Of a stretch of 45,165 nt of DNA, positions 1 to 8,884 are shown one piece after another. The position numbers and the translations under genes were made by a program. Every line of letters begins with the position of its first letter. The stretch's first letter is position 1. The DNA is taken from contig DJYG01000005.1 of NCBI GenBank assembly GCA_002450015.1, forward strand, positions 1 through 45,165, read 5' to 3'. A model generated the notes under the pieces. That model was not told the DNA's origin and did no database searches. It worked only from the letters and a program-made list of their open reading frames with translations. This DNA comes from Cyanobacteria bacterium UBA6984. GTDB taxonomy: Bacteria > Cyanobacteriota > Vampirovibrionia > Gastranaerophilales > Gastranaerophilaceae.

Positions 1-1046
1 GGTTTTGCTCCTTGTTTTGCCATTGCTGAAGCATAAGCAACTGCATGTTCTTCTGCAATACCAACATCTGTGTAGTTTTTACCCAACATATCTCTGAATG
101 ATTTATCAAAACCAAATACACCCGGAGTTGCAGCATTGATTACACAAGTTGTTTTGTCTTCTTTAACTTTATTTAATAAAAATTCCTTTGTAATTGATGT
201 GTAACTTTCAGTTTGTTTTTGTTGTTCATTATTATCGTCTTTTTTATCTAAAGTTCTGGGTATAATCCAGTGGAAAGCTTCTTTATTTTGTTCCGCAATT
301 TTCAATCCGTGACCTTTTAATGTATGAATGTGAACAATAGTCGGTTTATTGGTATCTTTTACTTTTTTGAAAGCTTCTACTAAATCTGAAATATTATTTC
401 CATTTTCAACATAGCAGTATTCAAATCCAAGAGATTTAAAGAAGTTACATTCTGCATTGCCGTTAGTTTTTCTTAATTCTGACAAATTACCGTATAATCC
501 GCCATGGTTTTCTGCAATAGACATTTCATTATCATTTACGATAATAATGATGTTACTACCTAGTGCGGCTGCATTGTCAAGACCTTCTAGAGCTTCACCA
601 CCGCTTAATGAACCGTCGCCAATAATTGCAATAACATTATAATTTTCACCTTTTAAATCTCTGGCTTTTGCGACACCGGTTGCTAAGCTTACTGAGGTTG
701 AAGTGTGTCCGACTTTAAACAAATCGTGTTCACTTTCTTCAGGTGCTGTATATCCTGTATATTTTTCATATAAATCAGGATTTGTAAAACCTTCTTTTCT
801 TCCTGTTAAAACTTTGTGTGCATAGCATTGGTGTGATACATCAAAAACTAATTTATCAATAGGAGAATTGAATACATAATGTAATGCTATTGTAGGTTCT
901 ATGAAACCTAAATTAGGTCCCATGTGTCCGCCTGTTGTATTTACTTTTTTAATAATCAATTCTCTTATTTCATCGGCAAGTGAATTCATTTCATTTGCTG
1001 ATAATTGTTTAATATCTGAATTTGTATTTACTTTGTCTAGAATCAT
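1..1046 (-). CDS. dxs: 1-deoxy-D-xylulose-5-phosphate synthase, C-terminus cut by window edge
   Basis: Condenses pyruvate and glyceraldehyde-3-phosphate to DXP, the first step of the MEP isoprenoid pathway and a source for thiamine and pyridoxal. Translating the minus strand from the ATG at 1046 (GGAG ribosome site just upstream) gives about 348 residues with no stop. Recognisable blocks are GGHMGPNLG near residue 35, DVSHQCYAHKVLTGR, and the thiamine-diphosphate motif GDGSLSGGEALEGLDNAA followed by NDNEMSIAENHGG. The last visible part, DVGIAEEHAVAYASAMA, belongs to the transketolase pyrimidine-binding domain. The 'HMGPNLG' form and short inter-domain spacing resemble the shorter Dxs-like branch common in Firmicutes rather than the usual GGHLASNLG form. 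It could therefore be a second, paralogous enzyme. Confidence 0.85.
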   Translation of the reverse strand, partial: MILDKVNTNSDIKQLSANEMNSLADEIRELIIKKVNTTGGHMGPNLGFIEPTIALHYVFNSPIDKLVFDVSHQCYAHKVLTGRKEGFTNPDLYEKYTGYTAPEESEHDLFKVGHTSTSVSLATGVAKARDLKGENYNVIAIIGDGSLSGGEALEGLDNAAALGSNIIIIVNDNEMSIAENHGGLYGNLSELRKTNGNAECNFFKSLGFEYCYVENGNNISDLVEAFKKVKDTNKPTIVHIHTLKGHGLKIAEQNKEAFHWIIPRTLDKKDDNNEQQKQTESYTSITKEFLLNKVKEDKTTCVINAATPGVFGFDKSFRDMLGKNYTDVGIAEEHAVAYASAMAKQGAK

Positions 1047-1126
1047 ATTGTTATCTCCTTAAAAATTATTTTCTTGTATTATTTTAATATAATAATTCTT
1101 GTTAAGCTAATTTTTTTTATTATTTT

Positions 1127-1750
1127 TTACATAAACCACTCAATTAATGGTTTAATTTCGCCAAATTCAAATCCCAGCTCTTGAGTAATATTTTTGTTTG
1201 TAAGAGTTTTTAAGCTTAAATTATAAGCTTGAGGCGGAGTTTTAATTCCTGATTTTTTCCATAATTCGTCAGTTACTGTTTTTAATGTTGTATCATATAC
1301 ATTACTGTAATTTAGTCCGATGTTTACACAATAAGGGATTTTATATTTTTCTTTTCCGTCTTTGTCTTCTGTAAAAAACATTAATCCGTGTGTTCTGCAA
1401 ATTATTGCTCTGTTTTCATATACACTGCAGCTGTCATTTAATAAAAACGGACATTGGTAGAAAAATTTTTCTTTGGGCTGATTAGTTGAGATTTTTTCCT
1501 TAATTACTTTTTGAATGTTATACAAAATTTGCTTTTGTATATTTTGATTAAGTGCTGACATTTTTATCATTATAAACTTGATTTCGATTTCGGACATGGG
1601 ATATTGTCCTTTTCTACAACAGTGTGAACAGCCATCTTTGCAACATAAATATGGTGCTTGTTCTGCAAAAAATTTGTCCAGCATTCTTTCGTGTATCAAC
1701 TTTAAATATAACTGATAACCTTCAATTTGTTCTTTAGATAACTCTGTCAT
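1127..1750 (-). CDS. YkgJ-family cysteine-cluster (CxxCxxCC) protein
   Basis: A protein of 207 residues. The cluster CCKDGCSHCC (Cys36, 37, 41, 44, 45) followed by 'CPFLLNDSCSVYENRAIICRTHG' in its second half is the signature of the YkgJ/UPF0153 family, which is thought to bind zinc or an Fe-S cluster; its biochemical role is not established. I place the start at the ATG at 1750, not the upstream TTG at 1765, because a TATAAT lies at 1757-1762, exactly six bases before this ATG. That predicts a leaderless message. It is divergent from the helicase gene, and the two share one symmetric promoter region. Confidence 0.75.
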   Translation of the reverse strand: MTELSKEQIEGYQLYLKLIHERMLDKFFAEQAPYLCCKDGCSHCCRKGQYPMSEIEIKFIMIKMSALNQNIQKQILYNIQKVIKEKISTNQPKEKFFYQCPFLLNDSCSVYENRAIICRTHGLMFFTEDKDGKEKYKIPYCVNIGLNYSNVYDTTLKTVTDELWKKSGIKTPPQAYNLSLKTLTNKNITQELGFEFGEIKPLIEWFM

Positions 1751-1756
1751 TTCCAG

Positions 1757-1787
1757 ATTATACAATAAGTTAAAAGTTTTGTATAAT
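1757..1787. promoter_or_regulatory. Symmetric overlapping divergent promoter
   Basis: A perfect 9-bp inverted repeat, ATTATACAA (1757-1765) and TTGTATAAT (1779-1787), separated by 13 bp. On the plus strand it gives TATACA (1759-1764), a 17-bp spacer and TATAAT (1782-1787). On the minus strand it gives TATACA (1785-1780), 17 bp and TATAAT (1762-1757). Each strand's -10 lies on the other's -35, so two polymerases could not occupy it together. Confidence 0.6.
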
Positions 1788-1814
1788 ATGTTTTATTGTG
1801 ATATATTTTTTTTT

Positions 1815-4259
1815 ATGAATGATATGATTTGCGATAAATTAGATTTTTTAAAATTTAATGGCAAGTGGCGTCAGTATCAAGCAAGAGTTTTGAAAGAGCT
1901 TGAAAATTATCTGGATGATAAAAAATTAAATGTTGTTGCAGCTCCCGGTTCAGGAAAAACAACATTAGGAATAGAAGTTGTTTCCCGCCTTAAAAATCCT
2001 GCTTTAATTATTGCACCTACTATTACTATACGTAACCAGTGGAAAGATAGAATTATTAATGCATTTATAACAGACGGTTCAAAGCAAAATTTAATAAGTG
2101 TTGATGCAGGTAACATTCAACCTGTTACGATTATAACATACCAACGTTTGCATTCTATATTTAAGCATAAGGACTTTATTGATAATTTTGTGTCAGAGTT
2201 AAATAAAAATAACGTAAAAACTCTTGTTTTAGATGAAGCGCACCATCTTAGAACCGAATGGTATCATTCAATTAATCAATTGATAGAATTGTTGGATTGT
2301 AAGGAATTTACAACAGTTTCTCTGACCGGTACTCCGCCTTATGACGTTTCTCAAAGTGAATGGAATAATTATCATTCTCTTTGCGGGCCTGTCGATGTTG
2401 AAATATCAATACCTGAATTGGTAAAACAGGGTGATTTGTGTCCTCATCAAGATTTAATATGGTTTTCTGAACTTGATGATGTTGATAAACGCGTAATTAA
2501 TGATTTTGAAATTAATAGAAATTTGTTTTTTAATTATTTGAATAATGATGCTGAATTTTTCAGCACAGTTAAAACATCTGTTTTATTTGATAATTTTGAA
2601 ACTAATAGTCATCTAATATATGAGGATACAGATTTTACGGTTTCTGCAATATCATATCTTTTTTTTCACGACGAATTGGATATGATGGCATTAACATTGA
2701 TGAATTTTTTGTGTTTGGATAAAAATAATATTCCTAAGTGGGATTATCAACAAGCGCAAATACTTATTAATGGCATTTTGGGTGAATTTAATAAATATTT
2801 TGATATTCATTCAAATTTAAAAGAAAACTTAAAAAAATATAACCTTTTAGTAACTTCAAAAAAAGTTAATCTTTCAAGTCGAATGAGTGAAAAAAAAGTT
2901 ATTGCAAAAAGTAAAAATAAAATAAATTCAATAAAAGAAATTACAAAACTTGAATTTGAATCTATAAAAAATGATTTGCGAGAAGTAATTTTGCTTGATT
3001 ATATTGGTAATGACAGTTCAAAAGGCATGAATGTTATATCTGTTTTTGAAGCTTTAAAAGATTTAACATTAAATCTTGGTATTTTGTCAGGTTCTTTGGT
3101 TGTAATTCCTAAAAATGCAAAAGAAGCTTTATCTAAAATTTCTAAAGATATTAATTGTTTAAATATTCAAGAGTATTGTGATAATTTCTTAAAAATAGAA
3201 GCAAAAGGTAGTTATAATCTTGTTTCAGATATTACAGAATTATTTTATCAAGGCTATATAAATGTTTTGGTTGGTACGCAATCGCTTTTAGGTGAAGGTT
3301 GGGATTCTCCTTGTATAAATTGCCTTGTAATTGCAAGTGCTGTCGGTTCATTTATGTTATCAAATCAAATGAGAGGCAGAGCAATTAGAATCGACAAAAA
3401 TAACTTACAAAAAACCGCAAATATTTGGCATTTGGTATCTGTTGTAAAATCAGAAAATTTAGACTTTGATTATAAAACTGCTAATTATGATATGGAGCTT
3501 ATGTACAATAGATTTAAAACATTTGAAGGTATTAGTTTTATAGATAATACTATTCAAAACGGATTAGAAAGAATAGGTATTCCATATGGTAGTATAGAAG
3601 AAAAGAATCGGGAGTTTGCTATAAGAGCCTTGTCCAGAGATAAAATTAAATCTATGTGGACTCAAGTTTTTGAAAAAAGTGTAATTACCGAAGAGAATTA
3701 CGTTTCTCAAGTTTACAGTGTAATCAAGTCAGATAGAGTGAAATTGCCTGTTTTGTTGATTAATAATAAAGAAAATTGGTGTTTTAAAAAAATTATAATA
3801 CCGCTGTTTATGCGTTATAAAACTGAAAATTTTCAAAAACGTACAAATCTTTTGATAGATGGCGTTATAAATACATTATGTGATATTGGTATTTTTAAAA
3901 CTTTAAAAAGTAATATTAAAATCAAAAATATTGTTTCGTCAGACTACACTCCCTATGTTACAATTTCTGATTGTTCAAACTACGAAAGGGAATGCTTTAT
4001 AGGTGTTATGGAAGAATTGTATTCTTCTCCAATTAATCAAAGGTATGTATTGTGCCACGAAGGCAAGTATCTTACTGTGCCTGATATAATCGGAACAAAT
4101 AAAAATAATGTTAAAAATTTTGCAAAGAATATTGAACCTTATTTTGGTTATTTAGACATAATATATACCAGAACTTTAAATGGGCGAAAAGAACTACTTA
4201 AAGCAAAATACAATCCTCTATCAAATAATAATATAAAAACAAAACGTATTTGGATGTAA
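1815..4259 (+). CDS. DEAH-box superfamily 2 helicase (ResIII-like)
   Basis: An 814-residue SF2 ATPase. Visible motifs are motif I APGSGKT (Lys48), motif II DEAH (Asp140-His143), motif III-like LTGTPP, and C-terminal motifs V/VI with GTQSLLGEGWDSPC and QMRGRAIRID (Gln518 onward). About 240 residues separate the two RecA-like halves, and about 280 follow the second, with no domain I recognise. The start is uncertain. A TTG at 1779 and an ATG at 1788 lie in or next to the promoter -10, so I use the ATG at 1815, about 21 bases after the predicted transcription start and without a clear ribosome site. The layout resembles type III restriction or DISARM/Zorya-type helicases, but no methylase or nuclease neighbour is present, so a defence role is unsupported. 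Confidence 0.75.
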   Translation: MNDMICDKLDFLKFNGKWRQYQARVLKELENYLDDKKLNVVAAPGSGKTTLGIEVVSRLKNPALIIAPTITIRNQWKDRIINAFITDGSKQNLISVDAGNIQPVTIITYQRLHSIFKHKDFIDNFVSELNKNNVKTLVLDEAHHLRTEWYHSINQLIELLDCKEFTTVSLTGTPPYDVSQSEWNNYHSLCGPVDVEISIPELVKQGDLCPHQDLIWFSELDDVDKRVINDFEINRNLFFNYLNNDAEFFSTVKTSVLFDNFETNSHLIYEDTDFTVSAISYLFFHDELDMMALTLMNFLCLDKNNIPKWDYQQAQILINGILGEFNKYFDIHSNLKENLKKYNLLVTSKKVNLSSRMSEKKVIAKSKNKINSIKEITKLEFESIKNDLREVILLDYIGNDSSKGMNVISVFEALKDLTLNLGILSGSLVVIPKNAKEALSKISKDINCLNIQEYCDNFLKIEAKGSYNLVSDITELFYQGYINVLVGTQSLLGEGWDSPCINCLVIASAVGSFMLSNQMRGRAIRIDKNNLQKTANIWHLVSVVKSENLDFDYKTANYDMELMYNRFKTFEGISFIDNTIQNGLERIGIPYGSIEEKNREFAIRALSRDKIKSMWTQVFEKSVITEENYVSQVYSVIKSDRVKLPVLLINNKENWCFKKIIIPLFMRYKTENFQKRTNLLIDGVINTLCDIGIFKTLKSNIKIKNIVSSDYTPYVTISDCSNYERECFIGVMEELYSSPINQRYVLCHEGKYLTVPDIIGTNKNNVKNFAKNIEPYFGYLDIIYTRTLNGRKELLKAKYNPLSNNNIKTKRIWM

Positions 4260-4260
4260 T

Positions 4261-4288
4261 TTTACAATTTAATTATTAGTGTTATAAT
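4261..4288 (+). promoter_or_regulatory. Promoter of the HD-GYP gene (leaderless geometry)
   Basis: TTTACA at 4261-4266, a 16-bp spacer and TATAAT at 4283-4288. The -10 ends six bases before the ATG at 4295, which would put the transcription start at or next to the start codon. Confidence 0.6.
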
Positions 4289-4294
4289 TGTAAT

Positions 4295-5392
4295 ATGCCA
4301 AAGAAGATATTGATAGTTGACAGTAAAGAAGAAAATTTAAAAGAACTTGAAGCAATATTGAGTAAAGAAGGTTATGCTGTATTAACACAAACCGATCCTA
4401 TGACAATTCGTGCTACCATTATTTTGAGCAGTCCTGATTTGGTAATAATGGGTACTGATTTCGAAAATTTTGACGGATTAGACTTGTGTGAACGTATAAA
4501 AAAAGATGCTCTTGTGCCTTCTATGCCAATTATTATGGAAAGTGAAACCAGAAAAGAACACATTGTCGCAAGAAGTTTTGCAATAGGTGCTGTTGATTTT
4601 ATAACAAAACCATATCAACCGGAAGAAATTATAGCAAGAGTCGCTACTCACTTGAAATTACATGATTTAAATATTCAGTTGGAAGAAAAAAATAAAAAAT
4701 TAGAAAGTACAGTAGAAGAACAAAATAAAACTATAACTGAAATGCAGATGGCTACAATATTTTCTCTGGCCAAACTTGCTCAATCAAGAGATGATGATAC
4801 AGGCAAACACCTTGAAAGAGTTCAAAAATATTGCCGCTCTCTTGCTGTTGAATTGTCAAAATTGCCTGAATATGAATCGATTGTAACTAAAGATTTTATA
4901 AAAAATATTGTATTTGCAAGTTCTCTGCATGATATTGGTAAGGTATCAATTCCTGATGCAATACTTTTAAAACCCGGAAAACTTACTGAAGAAGAATTTG
5001 AAGAAATGAAAAAACATACAATATATGGTGCACAAACACTTGAAGAAGTTTATGAAATGTTTGGTTCGAATGAATTTATAAAAATGGGGATAGATATTGC
5101 AAAGTATCATCATGAGCGCTGGGACGGAAAAGGCTATCCGGAAGGCTTGTCAGGTGAAGAAATACCTCTTAGTGCCAGAATTATGGCTATTGCAGATGTT
5201 TATGATGCACTTAGTTCCAGAAGAACTTATAAAGCTGCATTTCCTCATAAAAAGTGTGTAGAAATTATAACAGAAGGCAGGGGAACTCAGTTTGATCCTT
5301 CAATGGTAGATGCTTTTTTGAAAGTTCAAGACGAGTTTGCTTTAACAAGTCAATTGTATAGCGATATAAAACCAAGTTTAAAGTTTTTGTAA
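4295..5392 (+). CDS. Degenerate receiver plus HD-GYP domain protein (RpfG-like)
   Basis: 365 residues. Residues 1-120 form a CheY-like receiver, 125-155 a coiled-coil linker, and 156-350 an HD-GYP domain of the kind that hydrolyses cyclic-di-GMP or related dinucleotides. The HD-GYP part keeps His212-Asp213 and HHERWDGKGYP (272-282). The receiver looks inactive for phosphorylation. Aligning the conserved Asp60-Gly61 with the family puts the phospho-acceptor position at residue 53, which is Gly ('VIMGTDFENFDG'), and the second N-terminal acidic residue is Ser10. Lys105 is retained. The gene stands alone with its own promoter and no histidine kinase nearby. Output control by partner binding rather than phosphotransfer is my inference. 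Confidence 0.85.
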   Translation: MPKKILIVDSKEENLKELEAILSKEGYAVLTQTDPMTIRATIILSSPDLVIMGTDFENFDGLDLCERIKKDALVPSMPIIMESETRKEHIVARSFAIGAVDFITKPYQPEEIIARVATHLKLHDLNIQLEEKNKKLESTVEEQNKTITEMQMATIFSLAKLAQSRDDDTGKHLERVQKYCRSLAVELSKLPEYESIVTKDFIKNIVFASSLHDIGKVSIPDAILLKPGKLTEEEFEEMKKHTIYGAQTLEEVYEMFGSNEFIKMGIDIAKYHHERWDGKGYPEGLSGEEIPLSARIMAIADVYDALSSRRTYKAAFPHKKCVEIITEGRGTQFDPSMVDAFLKVQDEFALTSQLYSDIKPSLKFL

Positions 5393-5522
5393 TATTTTAT
5401 ATTAAGTTTTGTTTATTAAGTGTACTTATTGCGATAATATTTATATTATTGAATGTTGGCGTTTGAAAATGTTGAAATTTTTGTAGAAATATCCTCTTTT
5501 TGATGTAAAAACAAAGAAAAGC

Positions 5523-5551
5523 TTGACAATAAGTGTAAAATATACTATTAT
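5523..5551 (+). promoter_or_regulatory. Sigma70-type promoter of the HExxH protein gene
   Basis: TTGACA at 5523-5528, a 17-bp spacer and TATTAT at 5546-5551. The start codon at 5583 is preceded by a GAGGTTAGG ribosome site. This is one of the two promoters here with a consensus -35. Confidence 0.7.
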
Positions 5552-5582
5552 TATTAAAAATAATTTGGTACGAGGTTAGGAT

Positions 5583-7439
5583 ATGGATTTAAGAGTTTCA
5601 AATGTAAGTTTTACATCAGCAGTAAATAAAACTGCAAAAAACAATAGTATTAGAAAAAATGAGTCAACGGTGGTAACATCACCATTTGCAAATACAAAAA
5701 ATGATGTTTTTGAAAAGAAACAATTTAGTGTAGAAGAAGCTGTTGAAACTTTAGGTAATATGGTGGAAACTCGTAATGGAAGAACAAATCCAAAATTTGA
5801 CGGTTTTCAATTAAGAACTATTCAAGCGCAATTAACTCAAGAACCTAAAAAATGGGAATCAATAAATACTTTAGCAAAAAAATCTTACCTTAAAGGTTCT
5901 GATGTAGTAAGATTATCAAGAAATAAAGTTGATAGATTGGATGTTGTAACAGAATATTCAAATGCTGTTGATTACAGACAAAGACCAAGATATGGTGCAA
6001 ATGATTTGTTTACTTTGGCTGAAAATTCTCTTCAAACAGAACAGTTGAAAAATGCATTACCATTGTCTAAAACAAGTCTTCCAACTAAAAATATTGTAGC
6101 TTTAGCACAAGGTAAAAGAACACCTGAATTTTTTAACAAAGCTGCAAATGTTGTTAGTGAATTTGAAACAGAAGTTTTAAAAAATGATGTATCTCAAATA
6201 GTGTTTACAAGAGATGCTTCTGATAAAAATGCATACAACGTTATGGCAAAAACAAGTAAAAATGAAATTCATTCAGTATTGTTAGACAAAGATTTAAACA
6301 AAGATGCTGTTGAAAGTTTGACTTTATATCGTTCAAAAGGCAAAACTTATGAAATTAAAAAATCTAACGATTTAAGAAATCATACAACGTCAAAAGTTAG
6401 AATGGAACTTGATGCATCTTTAAATAATTATCCTGTTGTTACGCATGAAGTTAGAGTTGTAAAAGACAAAAATAATAAAGTTGTTAAAACTGAATATACT
6501 TCTCCGTCAGAAGTGCCTGGAATTTTCGATATAAAAGTTCAATATCCTGATGGTAAAATTGAACAAGTTTCATCAGGTAAAGTTGATAAAAAATCAGGAA
6601 TTACTTCAATTAAAAAGAACATGGTTTCTGTTGATGGTACAAGAACTGATTATTTATTTGAAAATGATGAAAACGGTAATAGAATTTCTGATTACAAAAT
6701 TACAGATAAAAACGGAAAAGTTTTATTAAACAAGAGTGCAACTTTTGAAGTTGTTAGTCCAAACAGAATAATTTCTTCAAATAATGATGATAAATATGAA
6801 ATTCTTCTTGATGAAAAGACAATAAGAGTTACAGATATGAAAAATCCTAAAAGAAACGCTGTAATTGATATTGATAAAAAAATTCAAGGTAACAAGAAGA
6901 AAATTTTAGCATCATTAAAAGAAATGCCTGGTGAAGAATTGATTAAATTATCTCAATCTACAAAAAAACTTGTAGGTATTGATAGTCCTGTTGAATCATA
7001 TTACCAGCCAGGTGATAAATCTATTCATTCAGGAGATCAATTATTTGTAGTTTTACACGAGCTTGGTCATGCCAGAGATATGAGAGATATTGACGTTTCT
7101 TCAACAGGTGCATACTATAACACTCTTGGTAAGGCTATATTTACTGATACAAAATTAGAAAAAACATTTGAAGAAGAAAAAGCAAACTTCAATAAGGCTT
7201 TTCCTGATGCGCAAAGGGATCATATTGATTACTTTGTAAATACATTAAATCACTATGGTGGTGCTTATGGTGGTTTGAGAGAAACAATTGCGGAAGGTAA
7301 TGCTTTATTAACTACGCCGAAAACAATGGATTTATTGGCAATTCGTTCTCAATATTTACAACAATATTTCCCTAGAACGATTGCTCATTTATCTACTTTA
7401 GTTAGCAAAGAAGCTGATGCTCAAAATGCAAAAGCTTAG
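5583..7439 (+). CDS. Large protein with C-terminal HExxH (gluzincin-like) metallopeptidase domain
   Basis: 618 residues with no classical signal peptide. The N-terminus reads MDLRVSNVSFTSAVNK, a short '[VI]NxxFx[SG]' motif also found in the 41633-42052 protein. The middle (about 210-440) is rich in short beta-like segments containing DG and NG turns, as in repeat or toxin-associated proteins. A zinc motif HELGH lies at 492-496, with ETIAE at 567-571, a plausible third ligand in the gluzincin ExxxE arrangement. I infer a zinc-dependent peptidase; the substrate is unknown. Expression is from a strong promoter at 5523 and ends at the hairpin at 7477. The family is unrecognised beyond the HExxH motif. 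Confidence 0.65.
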   Translation: MDLRVSNVSFTSAVNKTAKNNSIRKNESTVVTSPFANTKNDVFEKKQFSVEEAVETLGNMVETRNGRTNPKFDGFQLRTIQAQLTQEPKKWESINTLAKKSYLKGSDVVRLSRNKVDRLDVVTEYSNAVDYRQRPRYGANDLFTLAENSLQTEQLKNALPLSKTSLPTKNIVALAQGKRTPEFFNKAANVVSEFETEVLKNDVSQIVFTRDASDKNAYNVMAKTSKNEIHSVLLDKDLNKDAVESLTLYRSKGKTYEIKKSNDLRNHTTSKVRMELDASLNNYPVVTHEVRVVKDKNNKVVKTEYTSPSEVPGIFDIKVQYPDGKIEQVSSGKVDKKSGITSIKKNMVSVDGTRTDYLFENDENGNRISDYKITDKNGKVLLNKSATFEVVSPNRIISSNNDDKYEILLDEKTIRVTDMKNPKRNAVIDIDKKIQGNKKKILASLKEMPGEELIKLSQSTKKLVGIDSPVESYYQPGDKSIHSGDQLFVVLHELGHARDMRDIDVSSTGAYYNTLGKAIFTDTKLEKTFEEEKANFNKAFPDAQRDHIDYFVNTLNHYGGAYGGLRETIAEGNALLTTPKTMDLLAIRSQYLQQYFPRTIAHLSTLVSKEADAQNAKA

Positions 7440-7476
7440 TGTGAATTTTTCACGATTAGAAGATGTATTTTATAAC

Positions 7477-7505
7477 GGCTCTCGTTTACGAGAGCCTTCT
7501 TTTCT
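7477..7505 (+). terminator. Rho-independent terminator
   Basis: A perfect 8-bp stem GGCTCTCG/CGAGAGCC (7477-7484 with 7489-7496), loop TTTA, followed by the T-rich tail TTCTTTTCT. It ends the HExxH gene transcript. Confidence 0.85.
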
Positions 7506-7513
7506 GATATAAT
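7485..7513 (+). promoter_or_regulatory. Promoter embedded in the terminator
   Basis: TTTACG at 7485-7490 lies in the loop and descending arm of the terminator. A 17-bp spacer separates it from TATAAT at 7508-7513, which is preceded by TG (extended -10). It would drive the exported protein gene at 7541. Confidence 0.5.
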
Positions 7514-7540
7514 TTTGTTGTGAACAAAAGGGGGTAAAAA

Positions 7541-8218
7541 ATGAAAAAGAAAATTGTTACTGCAATGTGTTTGTCATCATTATTAGTTTTGAATTCTGCT
7601 TATGCAGCTACGATTAATAAGTCATTGAAAGGGTTTGATTTTAATATAACAACACCATCTGTTTCAACAACACAAAAAACTACTGCAAATTCGGCTAACA
7701 AGGCTGCAATGAAGGCTCAAATATCTGCAATTAAAAGTAAAGTAAATTCCGTATCATCTACTTATCAAGCTGCTGTTAATAATTTAGCAAATAATTTGTT
7801 GCCTACGGAGCAATTAAAAAAATATAATGAAGAAAAAGCAAAAATTAAAAATTCCGCTGCATCAAAAGCAACTATTAATATTGAAATTGCAGAAGACGGA
7901 ACTGTTAAATTAAATAAATATTTAAAATCTTCAAGTTCAAAAGACACATTTAAAAATATGACTTCTGCTCAAAAAGCTGCAATCAAAAATGATTTAAAAA
8001 AACTATCATCTGTAAATAGTTCTTATAGTCAAATTGCAGAGCAATCAAAAACATTAATAAAGCAAATCAAGTCAGATCCTGTAACAGCACTTGAGTTAAA
8101 AACCGACTTAAAAGATATGATTAAAAATCAGGTAAAAGTTGCGAAACAGGTTAAATCTATTACGAAATTAACAAATACACTGACAACATCAGCTGCTAAA
8201 TCAGGAGTTTCATTATAA
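7541..8218 (+). CDS. Exported Ala/Lys/Ser-rich protein of unknown function
   Basis: 225 residues with a clear Sec signal peptide: basic MKKK, a hydrophobic stretch, then NSAYA before the likely cleavage near residue 23. The mature part is rich in Ala, Lys, Ser and Thr, contains no Cys and looks mostly helical. No family recognised. A strong ribosome site (AGGGGG) precedes the ATG. The last 6 bp overlap the 3' end of the convergent gene at 8213. A periplasmic or surface role is inferred from the signal peptide only. Confidence 0.7.
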   Translation: MKKKIVTAMCLSSLLVLNSAYAATINKSLKGFDFNITTPSVSTTQKTTANSANKAAMKAQISAIKSKVNSVSSTYQAAVNNLANNLLPTEQLKKYNEEKAKIKNSAASKATINIEIAEDGTVKLNKYLKSSSSKDTFKNMTSAQKAAIKNDLKKLSSVNSSYSQIAEQSKTLIKQIKSDPVTALELKTDLKDMIKNQVKVAKQVKSITKLTNTLTTSAAKSGVSL

Positions 8219-8878
8219 AATTTCAACTTGCGGTTTTATATTGTCATTAAACTGAATAGTAACGGGAGTTCCTGCTTTTATAGTTCGAACTCCTGTTTTT
8301 ATAATTATTCCGATACCTACTGCTGTTGTTGTTTCAGGTTCTAAGTGAACTCTATTTTGAGAAATATTTACAGATGATATTTCTGTGCCTAATTTAAAAA
8401 TACCATTTACTTTTGCGTGTTTACCAAGAATTCTTTCTACACTGATAGTTTTAAGCGGTTTTATATTTTGGGGATTTGACAAAATAATATAATTGTTTGT
8501 ATCTGTGAAAATTATTTCATTAATTATTATTTTAAATTTAATTCCAATTTTTGTATGTTCTTTTTTTATAACTGTTGCCGAAAATTTAGTGCCTGCCGGC
8601 ATGATAGTGCCATCTACAAGGTTTATATTGCTTGGTAGTGTCAGTAAAAATTTTTCTCCGACTTTAATTTTATGCAAATTTACATCATTTGCAATTTTAA
8701 GTGATAGAGAATTTTGAGTCTGCGGAGTTTTATCGTCTATTAATTCAACCTTATATGGCTGTGATGTTATATCATTTTCGTCAATCTTTATGTGTTCTTC
8801 TTTTTCTGCGTTTTTAAATCCGGACAAAAAAAGTGATGTTATTACCAATGTTATTATTAAGGTATAATTAATTTTCAT
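8213..8878 (-). CDS. Predicted exported protein of unknown function
   Basis: 221 residues. Residues 1-20 form a hydrophobic export signal (MKINYTLIITLVITSLFLSG), with no Cys for lipidation. The rest reads as beta-strand-rich, with phrases such as GTIMPAGTKFSATV and VRTIKAGTPVTIQF that resemble small barrel or SH3-like surface proteins, but I cannot name a family. The gene lies 6 bp downstream of the WYL regulator on the same strand, so the two are probably co-transcribed. Its 3' end overlaps the convergent exported protein gene by 6 bp. Confidence 0.65.
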   Translation of the reverse strand: MKINYTLIITLVITSLFLSGFKNAEKEEHIKIDENDITSQPYKVELIDDKTPQTQNSLSLKIANDVNLHKIKVGEKFLLTLPSNINLVDGTIMPAGTKFSATVIKKEHTKIGIKFKIIINEIIFTDTNNYIILSNPQNIKPLKTISVERILGKHAKVNGIFKLGTEISSVNISQNRVHLEPETTTAVGIGIIIKTGVRTIKAGTPVTIQFNDNIKPQVEIL

Positions 8879-8884
8879 ATATTT

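Noticed and set aside
457..642. 61-residue ORF on the plus strand
   Set aside because: It is antisense within dxs, with no ribosome site; the minus-strand frame is clearly the conserved enzyme.
1779..1814. N-terminal extension of the helicase from TTG 1779 or ATG 1788
   Set aside because: These codons overlap or directly touch the TATAAT -10, so they would lie upstream of the predicted transcription start.
1815..4259. Part of an anti-phage defence system
   Set aside because: A ResIII-like helicase alone is not enough: neighbours are a YkgJ-type protein and an HD-GYP protein, with no nuclease, methylase or other known defence partner.
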